DNA of 64,000 nucleotides, taken from contig CAJNYU010000185.1 in NCBI GenBank assembly GCA_905331475.1, positions 186,001 through 250,000 of the forward strand. The letters run 5' to 3'. The notes beneath the pieces were generated by a model that was not told where the DNA came from, made no database searches, and saw only the letters and a list, made by a program, of their open reading frames with translations. How positions within the stretch are numbered: the first letter of the stretch is position 1; the number at the start of each line of letters is the position of its first letter. The translations under genes and the position numbers were made by a program. This DNA comes from Rotaria socialis. Taxonomy: Eukaryota; Rotifera; Eurotatoria; Philodinida; Philodinidae. This document shows positions 36,058-47,860 of the stretch, piece by piece.

Positions 36058-38010
36058 CCCAAGACACTCGATCCTGCTTCCGGATCGTGCCGGAACCCAT
36101 TGGAACCAGCAACGGATCACTCCGGAAGCTGGCAGATTTCCCACTCATATCTGCCAGGATCCGACAAGGATTTCGCCGGAATCACTGCTCCCGGAATCCG
36201 GGCCGAAATTCAAAGGATAATGGTCCGGTCGTTTTCTGCCGGATAATACAACCGAACATTGTCGCAACCGATCGACCCGGACTACCGGATGATCCCGGAT
36301 TCACAAGAGCTTCACCACATATTTGACCGGATTCCATCAGATTCCGATGACAAGGACCTCATAAAAAATCTCTCATACAAGCGTTCTTTAAGCACAATAT
36401 GAATCAACTGTAGTCTTCAGAAACATGCACACCAACCGAAACGACTACTCGTCATGAATAATGACATATAATTCAAACCCTCACCACCCAAACGGGTCCA
36501 CAACAAGCATTTCCCCCAACAGCAACAACCCTGAAAAAATTGTAACCCGAAACCAACAGCATCTGACTCACCAATACACACACTTAGAAGGATCCAGAAC
36601 CAACCTACTATACATCGTATTCATTAAACACATTATAAACCCCTTAACTGCGTCATTTTGTTGCATTTCAGTTCTTGAAAACATGGCTCCACATATCATT
36701 TTGCACCCATCGAAATCATTAATACTTCATAGAAAATGCATCTGAATATCATTCTGGAACAATACCGCTTTCTTTTCCATCAATCATCACCATTGTAAAC
36801 ATCATTGAAGAGTTATCTTGTTGCATAAAAACGAACACAAAATCGCTTCAAACATAATTTTTGAGGGATCGAAAAATTCACGAAGACATAGAGAGTCGTT
36901 CAGAAAACCATTCTCAATGAGTCCAACATAGCTTTTCTTCGTGAAACAGGATTCTAAGCATCTTTCATTACGGATCCAACCACACTTTTCTTCGACGAAG
37001 ATCACTCCACAACTCAACCTGGACGTATCGAAAAATTCACTAAGACGTAGAGAATCGTTCAGAAAATCATTCTCAATGGGTCCAACGAATCTTTTCTTCG
37101 TGAAACAGCAGTCTGAATGACACCCGAAAACGATTTAATGGCATATGAAATTATTAATATTATGTGTTAGCAATATTCCAACGTCCGTAAAAGCGTTTTT
37201 TGGTGATTTGAAATGATGCTTTCGGTCTTGTCAGACCGAGTAAACACCTGTGTAAGGCGTTTTAAATTTTGCCAAGTTGCATGGACGAACAACATAGTAT
37301 GCATATATAGCAAGTTTATCTCGTCCTGGGTAATCATAAATGACTTTGGATTTCGTGTTAGACCAGGAGTCGATCGTGGAATCAGGTTATATTAGCAGCA
37401 GTTATGATAAACGATTTGAGTGAGATTCATTTGGGTAAATGACTTCGCTCAGCATCAATAAATACATAATCATGTTGCTCATGTGGATTGACTCTTCATA
37501 AATAACCTATTGGATGATCCATAATTTTTAATGCATGCTTGTCATCGGTTGTGTGAGCTGATAATTAAGGGTCGGAATGGATCACAAGATCCTCCTTTAG
37601 CACCTAGTAATTAGTTGCAGATGTTGTCGGTCAGATCTGTGTTGTAGTAAGTGGCTTAATCCGGTGAGTAGGACCGTTCCGTTCTGATATGATTCGATTG
37701 GTTCCGGTGATACTGATTAGGCCGGATATACCGTGAAATCGAGCGTCATGCGGCACGGCGGATTCCGGCAAAGTTTCGTTACCGGATATTGTCGGATCAC
37801 GTCGTATACGGTCCAATCGTATCCTCTGACCTGATATTTTCCGGCAATGTAAATCTGGTCGGTTCTTGGAGAACCCGGTAAGCAGATTTCATAAGAAAAC
37901 AAAGAAAATAATTGGAATTCACCAGAAATTAACCGACCGAATCCGGTCACCATGTGACATCGGAAATATAACTCATGCGACAAGAACCGACTGATCGATA
38001 ATGACCTGGG
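36058..38010. mobile_element. CCGGAT-word element, about 1.95 kb
   Basis: Two arms (36058-36340 and about 37630-37990) are dense in variants of TTCCGGATCC and CCGGTC, unlike the AT-rich core between them. The left end CCCAAGACACTCGATC and the inverse of the right end, CCCAGGTCATTATCGATC, are similar, consistent with degenerate terminal inverted repeats ending in CCTGGG at 38010. The core includes a 90-bp direct repeat and an internal CCTGGG end at 37325-37330, which may mark a nested copy. No transposase frame is seen. The target duplication is unclear. Confidence 0.5.
36868..37114. repeat. Direct repeat of about 88 bp, two copies
   Basis: Positions 36868-36955 and 37027-37114 are near-identical. 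Each starts ATCGAAAAATTCAC, continues through CGTTCAGAAAA and CATTCTCAATG, and ends CTTTTCTTCGTGAAACAG. They lie in the same orientation about 160 bases apart inside the core of the 36058-38010 element. No coding content. Confidence 0.85.
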
Positions 38011-39501
38011 TGATTCAAAACATGTAAGTGTTCGATTTTTGTATCTGTGAGCCTGTATCCGGGAATGCATATATGCATTAGAGACCGAAAACGCACGGAA
38101 ACAAAATGAACCCACATGAGTTTAAGCAAAAATGAGGACAAAGCTAACCGAAATCGAGTTAGAAAAAGGCTGTTTGATTTGATCTCTGATCTACTCGTGC
38201 AGATTCATGCTAAATATCTAGTCCATAGATCAATTTGAGTTGTTACTTTACTAAAATGGAGTATTTCGATCATAGCTCTCTTGAATGGGTCTTTTTATTC
38301 ACTCCGTTATCAAGCTGATCGAAAGTTTTCGGAGCATAGCTTGAGCTGTACCAGATCGGATGCACTTAACTTCAATGTTGGCATGTAGTATTAGTAAGTA
38401 GTACTTAAATGTTGTTTTCTTGGCGATACTTCCAAGTAAGTTTTCTATTTATGCTCGGTTATCAATCGTTTTTTCCATGAAAATCATTTCGAAACTATAA
38501 AATGTGAAGTCTCTTAGCTAAATAGTTTTGAATAGCTATGTTCTACATGATTAAATCCTTTCAGTAAATGGTTGTCGAGCCTAACATCGCGTTACCATGT
38601 TTCTTTCTTACTATCGAGCATAATAAACATCAATTAAATGTTTTAAAACTTTCTCGCGCTGTTCCTAATGAATTCTATTCATCGAATTTTCAGAATGCAG
38701 TTTCACAAAATGATGGAATTTGTAGACATTAGACCGTTTTAAATCCTAAAATTATTTCTAATAAAAAAAATGATATACGTGAAAAACAGAATGCGCCTGA
38801 ATGCAGCATCTCTTAAATTGAAAGGTTCCATGAAAAATTTTATCAACACAAAAACTAATGTTATTGTGTTCGATATGAAACCGAATCATATTTTTCTATA
38901 AACAGCGAGAAGTTGAAATGAATTATCTGATTTATTATAGACTAAAATTAATTTTTAGTTGTTGTTTACAACATCATATAATGAAAACTGTTTACGACTT
39001 TAATCTAATTGATATTAGTTTGTTGTCTATGGAGCTGTCAATTTTGCTTCCATTCTATATTTCCATGAATAAACTTAGAATTCTAGATATAATTGCTTCG
39101 ACATCTTTATCAAGCCGTAATATGTAAGATTTACGTAGAAATGTGTATTAACTACTATACACCAAATTTAACACATCATTGTAATAAATTTTCTTATCCT
39201 CTCTTGATTGAATGCCAATTGAAGGTGAAATAGTTACTACGGGAGTTAGAAAATCTTTTGTTATACTACCAATTGCTTGATTTTTAGTTAACTTTTACGA
39301 ACTGCATTTGTATTAAGATGTCTTATATTCTTTTAGACGTAAATCATTTAATGATTTGATGGCAGGGTTTGTTCATGAAATAGCGCTCACTATAAAAATT
39401 TTAAGTTTTTCTTGAATCCTACACTTGAAAACAAAACACACGTGAGGATCCTAATAAAAAACTACAACATAACACAAAAAGTTAATTCTTCATTAGACTT
39501 T
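38011..39501. other. Gene-free spacer before tafazzin
   Basis: About 1.5 kb of AT-rich sequence. A 69-codon plus-strand frame (38918-39127) has no protein-like features beyond hydrophobicity. No repeats or RNA genes are recognised. Confidence 0.4.
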
Positions 39502-40838
39502 TCACGAAGAAGAATCACTGCCTCGATGTTGTCGATGTAGTTCTTCACATTTTACTTTAAGTTTATATAATTCATTTTGAATTATATCAGTTACGGCTTT
39601 ACGTATTTCTTGCTATAACGAAAAAAAAAACAGTTGTTGAACAAATATTTTTCCTATCTCATACCAATGATCGTTTGTCTTTTTTCATTTCTTCTACAAG
39701 TCCATCGAACATTAATGGTTCACCAACATAAATGCTTACTTTTTTTCCTACTTGAGGAACATAAGGTTCTACATTCGGCAGAACATCATCCATTCCTAAA
39801 AGTAAAACACTATTTAAACATGACGTTCTACCTTGTAAATATTCTTACCAATATGATACAATGGAACAACCAATGGACAAACATCAGCTTCGGCAACAAG
39901 TCGACCAACACCTAGAACATATCATTGTTATTTATCAGAAACAAAAAAAAACTGTTATGTTGTCATTTACCCCATTTAAGTCTCATAGGTTCCTTTGTTA
40001 GATTGACTTTTCCTAAGCGATTAAGAAAACAAAAAATGCTCGACATGAAGTGTACAAGAAAAACATACATAAATTAAAAGATATTTACCTTCAGAAAAGA
40101 TATGTATCCATCCACCTTGATTAAGTTGTTCGAGAGCAAAGTTCATAGGTCGTTGATAAACACCATCACCTCTTGTCACCGGTATTGTTTTACCCAAACT
40201 GAAAAAGATTTGATGTTTTTTCATTGTAAATACAATATCATCAGCACCCAAAGCCCAACGCATTCGATGACGGGTCCAAAAAATACGAAGTGGTATTGTA
40301 GCTGCTAGAAAATATTAAAAAAGTTGATTAAAAAACAGGTTAATAACAATAGCTATGAATAAGAAATCAATTTTAAGGGACAGAGAGGAAAAAAACTACC
40401 GTTTTATATACCGATCAACAATGGGTCATCCATACCTATTCAGAAAAAAGCACACAAAAGTGTCAATAACACAAAAAAAATGCACATTTAAATAATCTTA
40501 CAAGAATGATGATTAGCTACAGTAATCAATGGTCGATCTGGATGCCGATTTAATACAGCATTTAGAAGAAACTCACCTTTTGTTTTAAAAAAATAGCATA
40601 TTAATGAATACGACAGTATATAACGAACTATTATTACCATTTTCAATTCGCACTGATGAAACATATTCTATAAAATGAATATACATGGTATATTTGCTTT
40701 GCATCAATAGAAACTATTAACTCGCTCACTCATCCAAAATTTGCTAAACGATCCAACAAGTCCAATGGTTATAGTTGAAACTGCCTTATATAATATTGAT
40801 GGCTTTTCTGGAAATGGCCAATCAAACGAGAGTGGCAT
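39502..40838 (-). CDS. TAFAZZIN: Tafazzin, cardiolipin-remodelling acyltransferase
   Basis: Nine exons: 40730-40838, 40638-40667, 40502-40576, 40412-40435, 40089-40304, 39971-40012, 39849-39911, 39665-39795 and 39502-39612. The frame closes at 266 aa, the size of the short human isoform. The start MPLSFDWPFPEKPS matches human MPLHVKWPFPAVPP. The catalytic HX4D motif is NHHSCMDD, split between exons 3 and 4. Other matches are RGDGVYQRPMNFALEQLN, WIHIFSEGKVNLTKEPMRLK, VGRLVAEADVCPLVVPLYHI and GMDDVLPNVEPY. It transfers acyl chains between phospholipids to mature cardiolipin at mitochondrial membranes. Two microexons (30 and 24 bases) are unusual. Confidence 0.95.
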
Positions 40839-41150
40839 GATCTAAAAGATTTCTAGGTTTTTAATTTTCGTATTCACACTATCTATCATGCATAAGTCAA
40901 TTAAAATCTTTAGAACTATAATTTTGACTATTTTTTCTTGTTTTATAGGTTTATATTTAATATCATTCAAAATAAACAAAAACATTTAAAATGTTACTAC
41001 TTAAAAGGCGAAACAATGTAAAAAAATTAAAATGTTACTACTTCATGAAAAGTTACATTAATACACAAAAACTACGAACTAATATTTGTATATATATGAT
41101 CAAAGTCAATTTATCACAAGCGAGATCATTATTCATGTCTTTACAGTTCT
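40839..41150. other. Short spacer between tafazzin and ERp29
   Basis: About 310 bases between the tafazzin start and the ERp29 stop, both on the minus strand. AT-rich, nothing recognised. It should contain the tafazzin promoter and the ERp29 3' end. Confidence 0.45.
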
Positions 41151-42435
41151 TTATCAGTAGTTACAGTTAATGATTGAAATGAGAGTAGAATATTGGCGCG
41201 ATGTTGTAATTCTTGTTTCTTTTCATTCGTAATCTTAAATAAAACAATCCATTGTGTAAATAATATATTAATTAAGAAAATGAACGCAAACTCTCAGGTT
41301 CGAGATGTTAAGCTCATTGAGTAATTAATTCTTGATCTATCTATCGTCATCGATTACAATAACTATGTATCAAAACAACAACACACACGAATTACTCTAA
41401 ACGGAATAAATCGACATTTAGAAGCTAACCACATCGAAATATTCAACGAATAAAGTACCTTCATTTGTGTTGATAACGATACATATTCACAATAAAAAAT
41501 TTCGATAATAGTCAAGACTATTCCCTCAGCATTAGCATGGCGGGTATCATCATTGAGTTTGCATAGAACTTATTTTTTGTATTATTTTTGTTTACCTTTC
41601 CTTTGAGAAGATTTTCAACACGTCGACCTTCGCGTTTAAAAAAATCGCTGCCTTGTTTAATAACTGACTCCATGATTTTTATGTACGATTTACCACTACA
41701 AAAAAAGAATAGATGATATAGTTAACAAATATTTTTCAATAGATTCCAACCTTATTTGCTCTTTCTTATCAACTAATTTTTTAACTGCTTCATGTGCTTT
41801 CTCCAACAATGACTTTTGTGTATTTTCATCATTGTTTGATGATGCAACAAAAAATTGTTCAGCTAAACGATCCATTTCTTCGACGGTGCCAGGAAAACCA
41901 AACCAAATATCTAGAATAAAATTATTTTAAATATAGAAAATGATAAGAATAAAAAAAGTTTTTCTTTACTTTACTTGTATTATGCGAAAGAAAGCGTCTC
42001 AAATCATCTTCTGTTTTATCACCCGTATAATCAATTGGTTTCGATTTGCCTTTGAGAAATAATTTATATACAGGATGATCTTCTTTTTTAACACCATATT
42101 CTAAAGCAAGCATTTCATTTTCTTTCTCTCCATAGTCAGTTATTGGAATTTCAACAACAACAAGATTCTTTGAATTAGCAACATTTATAGCAAATCTTTT
42201 GAATTGATCATATTTTTCACCGAAAGCTAAAATTTAATATAAAAACCATCAGTTTAATAGAAAAAAAATCATCTTCTGAATACATACGGTATTTATCATC
42301 AAATTTGGCGAGAACAGCATCAAAATTATTTCGAATCTTATCAAAGGTAAGTATATCAACAGTTACTGTTCCTGGTGTATGAGCTTTACTTGATATGATA
42401 AACAAAAAGAAAAGATAAGCAAAAGTCCAATACAT
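41151..42435 (-). CDS. ERP29: ERp29 / Windbeutel-like ER chaperone
   Basis: Exons 42288-42435, 41975-42226, 41751-41910, 41596-41695 and 41151-41234 give 247 aa with a closed frame (human 261). There is an N-terminal signal peptide (WTFAYLFFLFIISSKAHT). The thioredoxin-like domain has no CxxC, as in ERp29, with matches LTFDKI, PFGEKYDQFKRFA, VVVEIPITDYGEKENEM and YKLFLKG. The C-terminal all-helical ERp29 domain reads KSYIKIMESVIKQGSDFF, then NEKKQELQHRANILLSFQ. The final DKEL resembles the KEEL/KDEL retrieval signal. It is an ER-lumen factor for secretory protein folding and export. Confidence 0.93.
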
Positions 42436-44176
42436 TTTTATATCACAAATTAATTTTCTATTATAGTACCTAATGTAAATATAAAAGTGAAATGAAGAAT
42501 TCGTAGAGGGACAAATGTATGTTTACATGTGTTAGTTTAATATGGTAGAACAAAGGTAACCAATAAGAAAACGACGCGCTTGGATTTGTCATCGAGAGTA
42601 GTGACAACAGTTACACAAAGACTTGACAAGGAGGAGCATGTAACGTTTTTTATACATATATATGTATGTGCATTGGACGCTTGATTATGTGGTGTATAAT
42701 TTAAACAGTAAAATAAAAAATAATTAGAAGTTTTACTTTAAGAAATGGATTGAATGATTCTTTGGTATATTGTCAGAGAGGTCATAAGTTGTTTTTTTCG
42801 TGGAATTAATTGATAGCAGATGCACTTCTCATCAGTGACATCTATTTTTATTTTTTCCCTATGAATATTTTCTCAAGATTTTTATAAAAAATGATCAAGG
42901 AGGGAAAATCTAACATTATTCTAATAAGCTCATTTCTGGCTGATACCATTTTGCTAAGAATGCGTCTTGAAGGAGGCTTGTTTCCAGAGAGACTGTCATG
43001 CAAATGTATGAACAAGTAGCACCAGCTACGCTTTCTTCACAACCTTTATTTGCCAATGTTTATAAAATATTGATCTGTCACAAGAACATGTCGCCTGAAT
43101 TCAATATGAAGAAGTTGTGTGAATTGAGAAAGAGCTTACTTCTATAGGCTCAATCAAAACTATCGTTATCGTGTTTTAACGGGAACCTGATGAACAAGTA
43201 CTTGATTTTATTATGAAAAGAAAACAAAATAAAAGTAAAGCATAAAATTATAAATGATATAAAAATGTTTTATTAGTGCATTAACTGATACAAAAATAAA
43301 AATAAAAACTGTTGCAAAAATATTCAAATATCGGCGTATTATGACTTTTTCTTGTGTGGAATACTCTAAATGAAAAAAATTCTAATAAAGTTCATTTTTA
43401 GGATTGTTTAAAATCAATATAAATTGACTTGGTTTACTTTGAGATAATGTACTTGTGTTTGGAGTCTGTTGTTCTGATTTTATCTTAGCTGAGCGTGTAA
43501 TTGTTCTTGCTCTATTGAATTCTATTTTGAGAAGGAAAAATTAGAAAAAAAAGTTCTTTTAAATAATAAGCTGAAAGTTAGAGTGCCTCCTGTGAAGTAA
43601 TTATTACTTTTACATTTGTAGAAATATCAGTTAGCAACCATGAATTTTCAAATGAATTTTATCCAAATAATGAATGTAATCGTGATTATGTTAGATTCTT
43701 GATTGTGTACCGCTGCAAATATTAGATAAACATGATGTAGATTGATAACAATAGCTAGATTCAATATCAACTGATACATTCATGAGATTCAGTTGGATTT
43801 CAATATCATTTACACAATAATTTTTTGCTAAACTAATGAAGCCAGCAACATGCTATATTATTAAATAAAAGTAAGCAAAATAGTAAATATGGAAACCCAT
43901 GTGTTTCATTACGATGAAATTGAGGGTGTGGGTGTGGATGTGGGCGTCGTTGATTTGGATAAGTTCCCTTATTTAAGTAGTCTATTTAGATGCGTTCATT
44001 AATTTATATTTTGTGTATTCTTTCTTGAAAAAAGATGAATAATTCTTATGCATATATTCATAAATTATATTTATTCAACATATTTCAATACAAGATCAAC
44101 AGACTACTCTCATTCTAATAAGATGACTATCTGAAAACAGCAATACTATGTAATAATGAGTACCATGTTTTGTAAA
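42436..44176. other. Gene-free spacer after ERp29
   Basis: About 1.7 kb, AT-rich. A 49-codon plus-strand frame (42998-43147) reads like protein (QVAPATLSSQPLFANVYK) but extends no further and is not recognised. It may be a fossil exon. A GT-rich stretch lies at 43921-43950. Confidence 0.35.
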
Positions 44177-44386
44177 CCCAATTTGAGTCGAATCGAACTG
44201 AAAGGCACTTTTGTCATTCATTTCGGTCTCCGGTCTGAACGAGCATCTTAAAAGGTCTGAAACGGTTATAGAACGGTATAATAAGGCATTATTTTTCACC
44301 TTATTTCGCCGTAATCTGTCAGCTTGTTTTACGGACCGTTTTTACGCCGTTGACGGCATTTTACACACTGTTTTCTTGGACATGGG
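44177..44386 (-). mobile_element. AAAACGG-word element, inverted copy
   Basis: A 210-bp copy in inverse orientation to 33985-34232. The outer end reads CCCATGTCCAAGAAAACAG on the minus strand, and the other end is CCCAATTTGAG on the plus strand. The two copies share long stretches (for example GATTACGGCGAAAT versus AGATTACGGCGAAAT) but differ by a block of about 60 bases near the CCCATGTCC end that is absent here. Non-coding. The copies are visibly diverged, so the insertions are not recent. Confidence 0.6.
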
Positions 44387-45295
44387 TATACCATTCGATT
44401 GCAAATTAAATTTAGAATTTTTTGATACTTGAGTTATAGAATAGAATTTTGTAGGGAAAACATTATATATGAAGTGCATAAGTGACGGTCAAAGCTGCTA
44501 ATACAAGTCTTACTCATCTGGGTCTGACAATGTATCGTTTGTTGAGCAAGAAGAAATACATAATAAAGAGTTCGAACGAAATGATAACCACAACAAATAT
44601 ATTCTAAAAATACTTTTTCGGTACATATTCACATTAGTAGAAATGTTTTCCCACCATCTATTTCAATATTGCTCAAGATCCCTATGTTATAGTCGTAATC
44701 AAATTTTCAACGAAGATCATCATCTCAAACGTTTTTCTTTATGGGTTAGATGTAAAACAAATTCAAGCATATTTACGAAAATCATCCTTTTACTGTTCTA
44801 AATGAGTTGATTTTTATTCCATTTGTGTAACACTAACGATCGATCCCATAGCTTCCGTTATCAGTTCAGGAATACCGAAATATATGGTCCATTTGATTTA
44901 AATTTCGTTGCTATGATTAAGATTGAAATGATTTGTGAATCTCAAAGCTGATTAAAGGATTAAATCACCATACTATTTATGGAATGCTATGTAATCATTT
45001 CATCCTAAATCTTTGTGAACGATGAAGAATCTTGGTTCTGATTGAATTCTTATCATGACTCTCACGTAGTTTGTTGTGAACCAGTCTGAATACGCATGAG
45101 TACCTCTGAAGAAATTCTCCTGTTTGAAAGAAACCACAAGAATTTCAAAGAGAATATATGAATGACTCTGCATGTTTGTCCCTTGAGAATCCAGAAATGT
45201 GATAAAGCATATGACATCATGCGATTCGTTATCTCTCTATTCAATTTTAATATCTACTGAAGAAAGCAAAAGATTTAAGTGATATTAGAAACTAC
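44387..45295. other. Spacer upstream of SLC22-type gene
   Basis: About 900 bases of AT-rich DNA with no recognised gene. It should contain the transporter promoter. Confidence 0.4.
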
Positions 45296-47410
45296 ATGGA
45301 TTCTGCTACCTACGCTCTTGACAACATGGCCAGCTTGAATGTAAGCAAACAAATACCACTTTCTTGTTTGTACTCTCAATAAATTTAAATGAACTCATAG
45401 ACTGATCTAACTGATGGGACTACTTCAAGATCATCGTCAACAACAAAATCAGTGTCACTCGATGGTTTAATACGATTGTGCGGCGATCTCGGCCCATTTC
45501 AGTTCATACATTTTTTCTTTATCAATCTGATTTCGATGAGTGCTGGTATGGTTGCTTTCTATTATGTGTACGGAGCAGCAGAACCCAAGCATCGTTGCCA
45601 ATTGTCGCCGTCTGTATGGCCAAACGACGTACACTATTGGCCGATAAATCAAACACATGAATTTTATATCAACGCCTACATTCCAAAAGAAAAAGATGGC
45701 ATATGGAATAAATGTATGCGCTCTACAATGAAAGATAGGAATTCAACACTTCTCAACTGTCCAAATGGTTGGGCCTACGATCGATCTGTTTTCGGATACA
45801 CTTTTACTGAAGAAGCTAATCTTGTTTGTTATCATACACCAAAGAAAAGTTGGGTGTCTACATTGATGCAGACAGGTGGCTTCTCATTGCTTTTAATCGG
45901 TTCTTTAGGTGATAAATACGGACGAAGAAAGACAACGATTATAACGACTATTTTTCTTTGTGTAATGTGTCTTCTAACACAAATTTCTATGCAATGGATA
46001 CCAATGACAGTGGATACCAAGTAAGTTGATGCATGCAGGCATTCATATTGACATGAATTTATGAATTTTCTTTGCTTTCTTCCGTTTTTTGATCAACTAA
46101 TCTTGGCATTTGTATTTTCCAAATTTAATAATATAGCATTTCTTTTTCATAACATGGGTAAAAACAAATTCGACAAATGATACTGTGGTATTGAAAGCTA
46201 AGAAAAAGAACAGATTAGTTTTATAAAAACAAATGTCCCATAAAACAACAGTTAAGAAATCCACGGCTCCTATTTCAAAAAGATTTAACACACATTAATC
46301 TAGTATACTCAATTTACTAAGTCCATTGAATGAAACAGATGTATTTATGTAACTTATGTATTTCGATATTTGTAAATGATATGATTTAAATATTCGCACA
46401 GGTTTGGCTTATTGCTTCTCAATCAGCTAGTATCGGGTCTTACTGTGTCGACTTACAGTGTTGCTTTCATTTTAATGCTCGAATTAACATCAGCAGCTCA
46501 CACAAGTCTCGTTGGAAACATAGCATTGGTCGCATTTACAATTGGCGAAGCCATTCTTACTCTATGTGCCTATCTCACATTCGATTGGGAACTACTCAAA
46601 TGGACTAATACTTTTTTTATTGCCTTGGTTTTGCCTTATCTTTACTTTATGCCCGAAACACCATTTTATCTCTCTGGTAAACGACAGTATACTGAACTCG
46701 AAGCACTTTTGCGTCGTATAGCGACACGAAATAATCGATCTGAAGCTGAATGGTATCCATCATATCAAGAATTCTTACGTGATCAATCAATGGCAGATGT
46801 TCACAATGAAAGAAAAATGCCATTTCATCAACAACTTCGTCAACTTTTTTCAAATCGAGACAGTCTCATCAAGCTATTTATTATCAATCTTATTGGTTTC
46901 ACAACGTACCTTCTTTATTATGAAATAAGTTACGGTCTTGAAGTTTTAAATATATCTCCATATATTGGGATACTCATCGGAGCTGTTGTTGAAGCTGCCG
47001 GTTACATAACAAGTTCTTTACTTATAGTCACAAAATTCGCCCGTAAAGGTTCATTCATTCTTATGCTAGGTCTCACAACGATTTGCGTTCTCATCATACC
47101 TTTCATTGAGAAACATAGTGCACTCGCTAGTGTATTCATTGCTCAATTTGGTAAATATACAGTATCGGGAGCAATATCGGTCTCTTGGATATTCGTACCA
47201 GAACTCTTTCAAACTTCTATTCGCAGTAGTGCAAATGGACTTTTTATTGCTTTTAGTCATCTTGGAGCTATTATTGCACCGGTTATCAATACTTCCGTGA
47301 ACGAAACATACTTACCAATAACATACTATGCATCATCCGCTTTAGCTTTCATCGTCGTTTTGTTAACAATGCTCTTGCCCGAAACAAAAGATAAAACAAT
47401 GGATGCTTGA
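45296..47410 (+). CDS. SLC22-type organic cation/anion transporter (MFS)
   Basis: Exons 45296-45340, 45401-46020 and 46402-47410 give 557 aa. It has 12 predicted membrane spans, with a large extracellular loop between spans 1 and 2 that carries cysteines and NxT/S sites (NQTHEF, NSTLLNC), as in SLC22. The MFS loop signature GSLGDKYGRRKT follows span 2. The later MPETPFYL segment, where SLC22 proteins have a PES-P motif, and the end ALAFIVVLLTMLLPETKDKT are typical. Members import or export organic ions across the plasma membrane, but the substrate cannot be told. The small first exon encodes 15 residues. The 381-base second intron carries no recognised feature. Confidence 0.9.
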
Positions 47411-47860
47411 AAAAAGATGAATTAGGCATGTAGTAACTCATACATGAATCTTCATGTTAATTTTACTATCTATATATTTGTCTTGCACATTTGATAATAA
47501 TAAAAATGATCATGGAACAAGTAAAGTAATAGTTTCTTACAGTGATCTATGATCTATATAGCATAAGGAAACAAAAATTCAGTAGATCTGATCTAATGTA
47601 TCATATCGCTACACTTTCTTCATTTTCATACGAAATATAACTAGAAAAAATGTTTAACTAGCAACTATTATAAATCTAGAGAGTATGAATTGAAGTATAA
47701 ATCTGTTTTTGTGCCCATACGTATATCGTCGAAATTAAAATTATACTGATCTGTTTATTTTAAAAATAAATGTTTTTCCTGTTAGTTAAGCACAAGCAAT
47801 CTATATCAATTAATCTAATAATAATCCTACAACGAAGCGGGAAACTGAACGAGATGTGCT
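47411..47860. other. Convergent spacer
   Basis: About 450 bases between the stops of the SLC22-type gene and the FAD oxidoreductase. AATAAT/AATAAA-like words near 47500-47510 could serve the transporter transcript. Nothing else is recognised. Confidence 0.4.

Noticed and set aside
35905-36326. Several overlapping frames of 67-102 codons around 36.0-36.3 kb
   Set aside because: They are open only because the CCGGAT-rich arm is poor in stop codons. The three frames disagree and none has protein features.
36461-36745. 94-codon plus-strand frame rich in Asn, Pro and Ser
   Set aside because: It lies in the core of the CCGGAT-word element, is low-complexity, and shows no splice structure or recognisable motif.
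37631-38141. Frames of 61-132 codons on the minus strand near 38 kb
   Set aside because: They run through the right CCGGAT-word arm and past its end in conflicting frames, with no domain or start context.
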